64,000 bases of DNA, from NCBI RefSeq assembly GCF_035083965.1, contig NC_089726.1, positions 8,871,501-8,935,500 of the forward strand. Reading direction: 5' to 3'. The position numbers and the translations under genes were made by a program. Source of the stretch: Branchiostoma lanceolatum (lineage: Eukaryota > Chordata > Leptocardii > Amphioxiformes > Branchiostomatidae). This document shows positions 25,601 to 33,636 of this stretch, piece by piece (position 1 is the stretch's first letter; each line of letters starts with the position of its first letter). The notes below the pieces were generated by a model that was not told the DNA's origin, searched no databases, and saw only the letters and a list, made by a program, of their open reading frames with translations.

Positions 25601-27208
25601 TTCTTACTTGTTTAAAACTTAATGCCCTTTATGCCTCCCGGCATGTTGGGTTGCTCACTTCTGCCCTAGAATTTCTAGATCTTTTAAATAATTTACTTTT
25701 AAATTTTTAGTATTAAACTCAAAATCTAAGACTCGACTTAAAGTCTTAATGTTTATAAGCAACTTCTTTTCTTACTACTAATCTTGACAATATGGCAACA
25801 AAGTGAGGAAGAAAATCAACTATATATAACATATGAATATTACAAATAAAATAATTTTTTACTGAATCTGTAGGTTAATCATCATTGATTACATCAATCA
25901 AACAATAGAATAAAAGCAAAAGAATTTGGATGAGAAGCGACTAAAATTTATGAATTATTTATAAAATCAATTTTATCATGAATGCAATGAAAAGGGGAAG
26001 TAAACAGACATGATTGGAAGTCTTATACATTATTAAATATTCAAAACGCAGTCACAGACTCATGACCACTTGCGTAATATAGATATAACGTTACTTTATC
26101 ACAGCTGTTTGTGAAATGAGTGTGAAATGAGTGATTCTATTTTTACATGTATGATCTATTATGTAAAAAAATTGCCTGACATTTTTTTAACTAATAAAAC
26201 TTAAGATATGCAGCATAGTGCTATAAAAACAGTGTATTAGCGTTCAAAATTCTTAAGTCAACATAACTGCATACTATCCTCCACATGGTGCCAGTGATTG
26301 TGTGTTTGTGTATAACGGTTCGTGTCATGGTGAAAGGAACACAATAACCAACGTCTGCAACGTTTGCTAAGCCTCGCGATTGGGCAAACTTCCAATATAG
26401 CCTGGTAACGATTAACTGCGTACAGGTTTGAACAGTACTTTGACATACTTAATCTAAAATGGAAGGACGGGTAGCTTCCCAATTTTACAGGTCATTTAAG
26501 CCTTAAGGTTTTATGCATCACTAAGTGTAACGTTAACATTTAAACTCTGCAACAGTTTCATTGTACCTTCCAACTGGACTTCATAATAAATGGAAACTGT
26601 GGCATATGTGAGCATTTGGTGACAATGCATGTTGCATGAATGTGAGATCACAAATCTTTGTCTTAGAAAATGCCTCAAGGCGTTGGCGTCTAGGTCGTTA
26701 CCATGACAACTAATTGGATACTTCTTTTTGTAACACTACATAGTACTTTGTGTAAGTCTATTATTCATGATTTTGACGAGCCTCTTGTAGATGGCGTTGT
26801 AAAAATGGCAGGAAGCTTTTTCAAATCTAAAAACCTTCAATTACAATTCAAGGCCGTGAAAATAATAAACTTATGGTTAAACATAGCCGGCAATCAAAGT
26901 TAAAACAGTGTCATGAAAAAAAGACCAACTGCTAAATTTCATCGCATGCTATCTGATTGAAGAACATGCACTTGACACTGACACCTGGTACGAGATTCTA
27001 CACTTTCAAACCTTGACGAAACGATATGCGATGTAGTGAAACAGTAGAGGCAACAGTGCTACAAAAAAATCAGAAAAGCAACAGGAATTTTCTCATTAAA
27101 TTGTACTTTTCTCACCTGCTTTCTGTCTTTCTGGTGTCGGGACAACCACACCTCCCCATAGCTTCCCTTCCCGACAACTTGAACTTTCTGATATTCTTCC
27201 AGCCCCAT
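16604..27208 (-). CDS. NEK4: NEK4-like serine/threonine kinase
   Basis: Exons, 5' to 3': 27116-27208 (ATG 27206-27208), 24486-24752, 23482-23679, 22694-22801, 22218-22375, 21648-21771, 21385-21507, 20836-20982, 20357-20524, 19906-19973, 19360-19566, 18651-18823, 17233-17372 and 16604-16705 (TAG). They total 2076 bp, or 691 aa (human NEK4 is 841). The N-terminal kinase domain (about 1-255) has GKGSYGEV, lysine in YVLKRM (about 35), HRDLKTQN (about 129-136), DLG (about 149) and GTPYYMSPE, all intact. NEK4-typical wording such as EGGDLY and [10 protein letters not shown] supports the name over NEK1 or NEK3. The middle is low-complexity, basic and Ser/Glu-rich. A conserved-looking helical end finishes [13 protein letters not shown]4 acts in microtubule and DNA-damage signalling in vertebrates. 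The acceptor at 19973 is chosen over 19978 to keep phase. Confidence 0.88.
16760..16948 (+). repeat. Dispersed repeat, partner of 56467-56660
   Basis: Intronic sequence running from GTCTGCCTTGACTGTGTG to CTGGTACTGCAGAAGAACTT aligns block by block with 56467-56660, including GGTATGT-ATGTAGGTTAAGG and AAGGTCAAGGTTGAATTTGG. It is non-coding and its class is unknown. Confidence 0.5.
18976..19030 (+). mobile_element. SINE tail fragment
   Basis: Contains GATGGAAAC, TGCTGCCC and TAGGCACAGGAGGACCTAAG in order. The same order recurs at 23026-23070 and, inverted, at 58333-58375, and resembles the 3' part of the SINE at 2874-3140. Intronic in NEK4. Confidence 0.45.
23026..23070 (+). mobile_element. SINE tail fragment
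   Basis: GATGGAAAC then GCTGCC and TAGGCACAGGAGGATCTAAG, matching 18976-19030. Intronic in NEK4. Confidence 0.4.
23111..23515 (-). repeat. Three-copy tandem array of a NEK4 exon end plus intron
   Basis: A unit of about 160 bp occurs three times. The copy at about 23450-23515 spans the real 3' end of exon 23482-23679. The copies at about 23143-23200 and 23290-23355 carry decayed versions of that exon end (compare GATTGTATGGCTTGTTGGAG with GATTGTATACGCTTGTTGGA). Short intron blocks, such as ATCACATATTTCAAAGTTTT, repeat with them. The extra copies lie in the intron and do not extend the frame. Confidence 0.7.
24110..24320. mobile_element. Foldback MITE, ends CTACTCTCCAAGCAGAG
   Basis: The 17-bp end CTACTCTCCAAGCAGAG at 24110-24126 returns inverted at 24304-24320. 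Inverted similarity continues inward through GGCGTTTTTGTC for about 100 bp per arm. The direct repeat TAGAGT flanks both sides (24104-24109 and 24322-24327). It lies in a NEK4 intron. Confidence 0.75.
24331..24398 (+). repeat. Short tandem repeat, about 18-bp unit, three copies
   Basis: AATGCACAACATGTCACACT-like units repeat three times directly beside the MITE at 24110-24320. Confidence 0.6.
25282..25576. mobile_element. Long near-perfect hairpin element
   Basis: Arms at 25282-25420 and 25434-25576 are complementary almost base for base, differing mainly in homopolymer length, around a 13-bp loop. The outer end is ATACTGATAAGTAGCCTCC. Inner parts include CGCCGCG and a C/G run next to an A/T run. 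It sits in the intron before NEK4 exon 24486-24752. It is probably a foldback transposon that inserted recently, since the arms have not diverged. Confidence 0.85.
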
Positions 27209-28161
27209 CGCTGCAGAAAGTCTTCACGTCTGCGATCAACAGTCCCTTTTCAACATTCAGGAATTCGGATGACTGTGACTAAATCATATTTCGGGAAATA
27301 AAACACAAAGGAATGCATGAATCATCGGGGAAACCCGGAGCTCGGCCGATGGAAGCTTCCTCGATACCCGGTGTTTACATGCGGCTTGGAGGTAAACTGA
27401 GAACTATCCGGTTACACCTGACAATCTGGCGACAATCCGCGACCTCTTAGACCTTCTGGCTTTGTTTGTAGAGCTGTGGCGGGGAAGAAACACGCTGCAG
27501 AAGGTCCAGAATATGGTCTGAAAGTTGTAGTGGACAAATCGTAAAACTTGAATGTTTCCGCACAGAAATGTAACATGGTGGACCGCGTTGTACCATGGGT
27601 AGCATCTGCAGCGCCATCTAGCAACAATTGCAGGTATTGCAGACCATGTTTGTAAAAATGATAAATAAAAGTTACGTGTGGACTGACAGCATCTTTCGTG
27701 TACATGCCTTGAATCATGATATAACGTTACGTTGCTGTATATCAGAGACAAAATGATATCAGATTTGCCTCCTTGAATCGCTTTTCCTGGTTTAATGATG
27801 AAAAAATGCGATATTGCCATTCTCAATGGTCTGCTGTTTGCAGTAGCTAGCTGTTGCTACAAGTTATCAGTTGGAAAAAGGATTGAAACGGTGATAAAGG
27901 CTTATTTTCATCCGTTTATTTAAGATCTTCAAGAAAGCTCTATTTTGAAACAGCAAAAAGGCAAATAACCAACATTGCACCGGCTACAAAATTTCTAATC
28001 CCATGATAACTCATATGGATTGGTGTGCAAATGTATACACAATGTATGAGGATATCTGTTCCTTAACCTGCTGTAAATTCTTTTAATAAGTTGCTATATC
28101 TACGGTATCAAGCTCATAGTCAGTAACAAAACACAGAGAATTGTTTGTTTTTTGTTCAAAC
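27209..28161. other. NEK4 5' flank and intergenic sequence
   Basis: Holds the presumed NEK4 leader and promoter just above 27208. No coding exon or repeat is recognised. The two overlapping minus-strand frames at 27404-27826 lack splice or family support. Confidence 0.4.
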
Positions 28162-28216
28162 TCTGTTACCAGATGATCGGATATAGGAGGTTCTTTGTAC
28201 ACAACCAGGTATAGTT

Positions 28217-28266
28217 CTCACCTGCTAACGTTTCGGTGTCTATCAGACACCTTCTTCAGAGCTTCT
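28217..28266 (-). ncRNA. Hammerhead ribozyme motif, left arm
   Basis: Inverse copy of the motif at 29141-29190, read on the minus strand: CTGAAGA, a GGTGTC/GACACC stem with a short loop, GAAA, then CGTTAGC. The core residues are unchanged. Confidence 0.65.
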
Positions 28267-28625
28267 GACTGGAGTGCTAGCTCGCTGTTTCTCACCGCTA
28301 TAAGTAGCCGATGTAGGTGGCGCTTTAGCGGTGAGAACACTGTCCCAAATGCGACTGAGTTTGTATCCCCCCTCGTCTCGGTTCATCACCGGTGTTGTCT
28401 TCCTTATCCAGACCGCCTCCTTAATCCACCGGGTGCGTCTGTTGTCCTCTCTGTCGATGACCTTGGCCCCCTCCCAGTCAATGATGCAGTTGTGTCTGGC
28501 AATGTGGTCGGTGATTGCTGATTTCTTGTCTACTTGTTGTGCTTGTCTTTTCTGTGACCTTGTGTACTTTACCACTTCAATGCAGTCGGCTTCTTTCTTG
28601 TGTTCGTCCAATCTAGGAACGAAGG

Positions 28626-29152
28626 TTTTCAGGAAACACAATGTTTCCACAGCAGTTAGGCCTAAAACGACACTCAGGAGCCTGCTAGTGCACCCTAAGG
28701 ATAAACTGGATGACTTAGTAAAAACTGATTGTGTGTACAAAATTCCATGTAAGAGCTGCAACGAAGTCTACATAGGTGAAACAGGAAGGACCTTTGGGAC
28801 TAGATTGGACGAACACAAGAAAGAAGCCGACTGCATTGAAGTGGTAAAGTACACAAGGTCACAGAAAAGACAAGCACAACAAGTAGACAAGAAATCGGCA
28901 ATCACCGACCACATTGCCAGACACAACTGCATCATTGACTGGGAGGGGGCCAAGGTCATCGACAGAGAGGACAACAGACGCACCCGGTGGATTAAGGAGG
29001 CGGTCTGGATAAGGAAGACAACACCGGTGATGAACCGAGACGAGGGGGGATACAAACTCAGTCGCATTTGGGACAGTGTTCTCACCGCTAAAGCGCCACC
29101 TACATCGGCTACTTATAGCGGTGAGAAACAGCACTCCAGTCAGAAGCTCTGA
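28626..29152 (+). pseudogene. GIY-YIG endonuclease domain of Penelope-like element (RT missing)
   Basis: The plus-strand frame contains VYKIPCKSCNEVYIGET, then GTRLDEHKK, the GIY-YIG nuclease signature of Penelope-like elements. A C-terminal region follows (RHNCIIDWEGAKVID, WIKEAVWIRK, SRIWDSVL) as in other animal Penelope-like proteins. In the full protein this domain lies after a reverse transcriptase. Here the RT is missing and the 5' part of the frame runs into the inverted arm, so no functional protein is expected. Confidence 0.85.
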
Positions 29153-29190
29153 AGAAGGTGTCTGATAGACACCGAAACGTTAGCAGGTGA
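29141..29190 (+). ncRNA. Hammerhead ribozyme motif, right arm
   Basis: CTGAAGA (29149-29155) fits the CUGANGA core. It is followed by stem GGTGTC / GACACC with loop TGATA, then GAAA (29174-29177) and CGTTAGC. Helix III would be only A-C/G-U, the very short type known in Penelope-like elements, which is thought to work as a dimer. Cleavage would fall after GTT. Stem I pairs weakly (GCT with AGC). Confidence 0.65.
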
Positions 29191-29276
29191 GAACTATATC
29201 TGGTTGTGTACAAAGAACCTCCTATATCCTATATTCTACCAACCTGATGAAATTATTTTCGGATCTGTTACCAGAT

Positions 29277-30057
29277 ATCTGTAACATATGACGGCTTGAA
29301 CTACTCCCCATGGTGTGATTTAAAAATTACGTTTACTAGTCTATAGGATAGGATTCAAGTATTTGGCATATCACTGTCACGAGTAAATTTGTATTGGAAA
29401 GGATAAGAAAGTGAGGATTCTAATTCATCGAGGTACTCCGTTGTGTGTGTCTGTATGCATGTATGTGGTGTTCAGCATCGGTACCAAGGACATGTACATG
29501 TCCATTTTATTGTGTGTGGGTGGTGTCTGACTCTCTGTCCTGTGTAATTGCCTGTGCGAATGTGTGTTACTCTCCAAGTAGAGGTTGGTGGGGAAGATTG
29601 TGACCTTCTTTTTATCATAAGCCCGTTTTTTGTCCGCTTTCCCCACCAACGGGGTGTGCCAACTTGTCCACAGTTTTGCTTTGACTCTACAGTTTCCAGG
29701 TCTCTTGAAAACAAGGGTGACTATCTCCGCTTTAATTTGCTGAAGCGTCTTCTGACGGTAAAGCAGCAAAGTGCTCTAACCTTTTGTAAGTTATCGAACG
29801 TTTGCAGATAGATATTTGAAACATTTCCAATGTTACATAGCGTTCTAATACCACCGCATGCCCGTCTTGCATGGTTCCAGAATCGAAAAGTTGTTCTGGA
29901 ACCTCAAACTCCTTGTGTTCTAGACCAGCAACGGCGTTCGTTGTGGTGATTTGTTTACAGTTACGATTGTCTGTTCTAAGAGACAGACGTGTTATATTGA
30001 GCTGCTAGACGTATACGTTCATTACGTTGCTTAGCTCAAACTTGAGACAGATACAGT
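29277..30057. other. Intergenic sequence upstream of the orphan gene
   Basis: No gene recognised. Includes a GT-rich stretch with a variant RE1-like motif (29471-29492) and a possible decayed MITE near 29570-29660 (TTGGTGGGGAA with its inverse). The promoter of the gene at 30058 should be at the right end. Confidence 0.4.
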
Positions 30058-31776
30058 ATGTCGAGACGCGTACGACGCGGTCGCCACAGAAATCGGCGGT
30101 CTCGCGTTGCGACAGCCCCCGCCTTTACGGCCTTTGACAAGTCCGATGGACGACGGCGGTTAGGGATGTTCAAGTCTACCGTCATCACGGTGATGTTTCT
30201 TTGTGCGATGACGACGGTGAGTTTTCTACGTCATCATTTTATCCCAAACCATCTTTTAGAAATAAGCAAATGTTCAGTTGACGTTTTAACTGTAACGTTA
30301 CGTACAAGTCAGACGAGGCTAGTTTAGATTGGCTGCTTTCCGGATCCTACTAGTTAGCGTAATATTATATTCTGATACAAAATAATCGATCCGATAGTTC
30401 GGATGACAGCTAGTAGAAACTTATGTAGTCCTAATCATATGATTATGGATCACCATACAAATCCTGAATCTTAAGGCCAACATGTGGGCAAACACAAAGT
30501 CCAAACTGTATTATAATAAAAACGGATGCTTTTCTTTCAGACGGTCGTCGTGTCTATCGCGGTAGAGCAGGCTGCCAACCTTCCGTACAGAGCCTGAGGA
30601 GATGACTACGGCCCCATCGGAACCCCCCGCCACAACCTCAGCGAGAGGGTTCGCGTGCAGAGTGTATTCAACGAAGACAACACTCAAGCTCATCCCCTTC
30701 CCGACAGCATGACCCCGACCGACCTCTTTAAGGATGTCCTCCGAGCTTGCCACCGCGTGGCCATACTCGATGGCGAGATGGAGACGTCCCTTTTCAAGTG
30801 GCTGGAAAGGCATCTTCTTGATGAGATGCCCGAGAATGTCGATCGCCCTCACACACATATATACACCGTCCAAGAAAATGGCTTCGAGGCGTGGGACTTT
30901 ATCCCATCTGGTGAGAACCACGCGAACAACGCTAGAGTTCGCACGCGGCGGCGTGTTGGCGTGTACACTGATGTTCCCCACCGCGAGAATGAGCCGAAGA
31001 GCCCGGAGACGAAGGTGCGATCAGGTTTAAAGGACAACGAGCGAGATGGCGCCATGGATTCGGTGTTGACGACGGATGACAACCACTGGAACCATACTCG
31101 CGTGCCATATAAGGTCATCTCCGACATGGAAACAACAAATATTGATGAGGGTCGCCACCACCACACTAAAGTGCCAACCGCCCCAACAGAAGACGACAAA
31201 CTGGATCGACCCGAGGACATGGTGCCACCTGATGAGACCTCAGCTTCCAATGCAACTCACGCCGAGATGACCGAGTTGACGCCCGAAACGGACTATTCCA
31301 GAAACATCACACGCGCAGAAAGCAGTGACGTCAAGAACGCGGATGCGGCCGCTGAGATGGACATGTTGCCACCTGACGAGACCTCAGCTTCCAACGCAAC
31401 TCACGCCGCTAAGATGACTGAGTTGACGCCCGAAATCGATGCTTCCATCAACATCGAACGCACAGAAAACAGCGACGTCAAGATCATGGATGTGGCCTCT
31501 GAGATGGACATGGTGCCACCTGATGAGACCTCAGCTTCCAACGCCCCTCTTGCCGAGATGACCGAGTTAACGCCCGAAAAAGACTGTTCCATCAACATCG
31601 CACACTCTACAAACAGCGATATTAAGAACCCGAATGCGGTCGCTAAGAATGCCAGTGTGCTACTGGAGAACGACACAGACCTGAGTCTGTACCCTAGCCC
31701 TGAAGTCGCGATGGTCGTGGTCGGAGCGTTAGTGGTGGGCTCGGTTGCCTACAGCTGCATGATGCAGATCGCTTAG
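30058..31776 (+). CDS. Unrecognised two-exon protein with terminal hydrophobic segments, acidic repeats and an in-frame TGA
   Basis: Exon 1 30058-30216 (53 codons) has an Arg-rich start and the hydrophobic run STVITVMFLCAM, with donor ACG|GTGAGT. Exon 2 starts after TTTCTTTCAG at 30541, joins in phase 0, continues the hydrophobic run (TVVVSIAV) and then meets TGA at 30595-30597. The same frame then stays open to TAG at 31774-31776. Alternatively translation begins at ATG 30709 (MTPTDLFKDV, 355 aa). Three repeats of about 48 residues containing PPDETSASNA and MTELTPE fill the middle. The C-terminus is a second hydrophobic segment (VAMVVVGALVVGSVAY). This suggests a membrane protein, but no family is recognised. 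The TGA may be a nonsense allele, an assembly error or a recoded codon; no convincing SECIS is seen. Confidence 0.6.
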
Positions 31777-32262
31777 TCACAAGTTTTACATGTAACGTTA
31801 CATGTAATGTTACAGCTAGTGTATTTGTTCATAGATCGGCTGGGGGGACGGGTACAATGTGCGTCTAGTTTAATAACGTTAACACTTCCGATGACAGAGA
31901 GCGATGATGGCTCGTTTCTGAAAATGACAGTCTTATGAATTGCCAAGACTCTGACCCCACAACTCCTGAGGTTCGCCTTTATTGAACTATGATATTTGGC
32001 ATTTTCTGTCGTTCCATTTGAATATCGACAGATCATCAAGTAAAGATACAACATCTGCTTCTGAACGTTGTAGATACGTACCAGAAAGTCTCGGTTAGAA
32101 ACACTTGTTACATACGTATGCGTTTCTTCGGTACCGGTTTTATAATCTCTCACCAAAACACACAGGTTTACAAACCTGCCACGCATCTGTAACATTTGAC
32201 TTCTGCACGATCCCTTGATCTTGTCAATTAAGGCTTTTTTCCCGGCTGTAATTCTCTTGTTG

Positions 32263-32268
32263 AATAAA
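32263..32268 (+). terminator. Polyadenylation signal AATAAA after the orphan gene
   Basis: AATAAA about 490 bp after the stop at 31776. The minus-strand frame over this 3' flank has no supporting features. Confidence 0.4.
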
Positions 32269-32285
32269 CACAATTTTGATTCGAA

Positions 32286-33575
32286 AGATGCAGGCCAGTT
32301 TCAGTGTGAAATGTTGGAAATGTGCTCGTCAGCAAGATAGAACGTGCAGAATCGTGTGATTTGATAGTTGCGTTGATTAGTCTAATAGTTTTCTATTGGA
32401 AAGGCTAAAAAAAGTAACACTGGGTGCTAATTCATGGTAACACTGCCTTGTGTGTGTGCTTGCGGATGGTATTCAGCACCAAGGACAGATCCGCTTGTGT
32501 CTCTCTCTCTCTCAGTCTCTATCTCGCTGTGTGTGTGTGCGTGCGTGCATATGTGTTTGCAATTGCGTGTGTGGGGATTGCAATCAGCACCAAGGGCAGT
32601 AAGAGTACATTATAGGACTTTCAAACACGTGACATATGCAACTGAGAAAGAGAGGAATATGGACACATATTAATCATGCGAATGAAGACCTAATTTGCAC
32701 AATTGATTTAATTCCATAGTAGTAAATGATAGGGATTTCATTCTTGCAACATTTGGAAGTTAAGTAAATATGGCCATTATTAGCCATAAATCATGCAATT
32801 GAGGGCCTCATTTACATAATTTATGAGAAATGCGGACTTCTATGCTATGATTACATTTTCACCAAGCCAGTGAGTTGTACTATTTCTGGGCGTGGTGAAA
32901 TTGGTTCGCCACTGAAGCCTTTTTTTATATTAGTCTGCCACAATGGTGAATCGTTGTTTTTTTGCCTGATGACCCAAATAGCAGCGTTTTTATGCATTTT
33001 CAAGGAATTTGGGTCATTGGAGATTGCGAAAAAGTTATCACATTACTTTTTTTTATTTTCAAATTTTAGAGACAGGGAGTACTACGCTGATACCATGTAC
33101 AAAACTATCATCATAACTGTTACACAATAAAGTAATACATTTCCATATTTCTTTCTGCTTTTTGATTATATGGATTATAAGTTGCCATCATTAATAGTAC
33201 AACTTCACTACTCAAAGAAATCTTCGAAATCTTCTTTGCAAGCAAATGCTACTAGTATATTGGATGAAAATGAAGCAACTATATGTGCATTATGATCTAT
33301 GAACATGTATGAAAGCTGTGCTCTTGTCCATTGTTAAACAAATCACATCAATAGTTAAACCTCTTTCCTCCCTGTACTTTGCTGTACAATTAAAAACTGG
33401 CAACTTGTTCAGTACTGCAACAGTGCAAGTCACTTCAACTGCTAAATTTCCTTCAGTCTCACTACTATAATCAATGATCCATTTACAGGAAAAAAAGATT
33501 TGAAAAAAAAAGGAAATCATATTTACTGGTCATGGATGACTTAGTGTACATAAAGAACAAGAAGTGGTTATTACT
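32286..33575. other. Intergenic stretch with CT/GT simple repeats, no gene
   Basis: Two RE1-like motifs at 32472-32488 and 32583-32599 flank a CT/GT-rich segment at about 32500-32560. The rest is AT-rich with nothing recognised. Confidence 0.5.
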
Positions 33576-33580
33576 AAAAT

Positions 33581-33586
33581 TTTATT
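33581..33586 (-). terminator. Polyadenylation signal AATAAA for EEFSEC
   Basis: AATAAA on the minus strand about 50 bp beyond the EEFSEC stop codon, giving a very short 3'UTR. Confidence 0.55.
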
Positions 33587-33636
33587 ACAGCAAAGGTTTA
33601 AAATTGTTGGCTTGGATCTTAACTATGTGAGTTCTG

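Larger units (their letters stand above)
28175..29263. mobile_element. Penelope-like retroelement fragment with inverted arms and 13-bp TSD
   Basis: The insertion is bounded by direct repeats TCTGTTACCAGAT at 28162-28174 and 29264-29276. Arms 28179-28616 and 28800-29229 are inverted copies of the element's 3' part. A unique spacer (28617-28799) completes a plus-strand GIY-YIG endonuclease frame. Inverted or tandem partial copies are typical for Penelope-like elements. The reverse transcriptase is absent, so the copy is incomplete. The left arm has an 8-bp extra segment near 28292. Confidence 0.88.

Noticed and set aside
28331-28620. Plus-strand start of the Penelope-like frame as a separate protein
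   Set aside because: This part reads antisense through the inverted left arm. Only the section after about 28626 has the GIY-YIG composition.
29569-29660. Possible MITE with CTCCAAGTAGAGG end
   Set aside because: Only an 11-bp inverted match (TTGGTGGGGAA) is clear and the second end does not return, so it is noted only as a likely decayed relative.
30511-31250. Minus-strand frames opposite the orphan gene
   Set aside because: They are shadows of the plus-strand exon with low-complexity Ser/Val composition.
31773-32273. 166-codon minus-strand frame downstream of the orphan gene
   Set aside because: It overlaps the likely 3'UTR and polyadenylation signal of the plus-strand gene, shows no domain and has no splice partners.
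31777-32285. SECIS element for the orphan gene
   Set aside because: ATGA motifs at about 31893 and 31991 lack the correctly spaced AA loop and GA partner, so I cannot support selenocysteine recoding.
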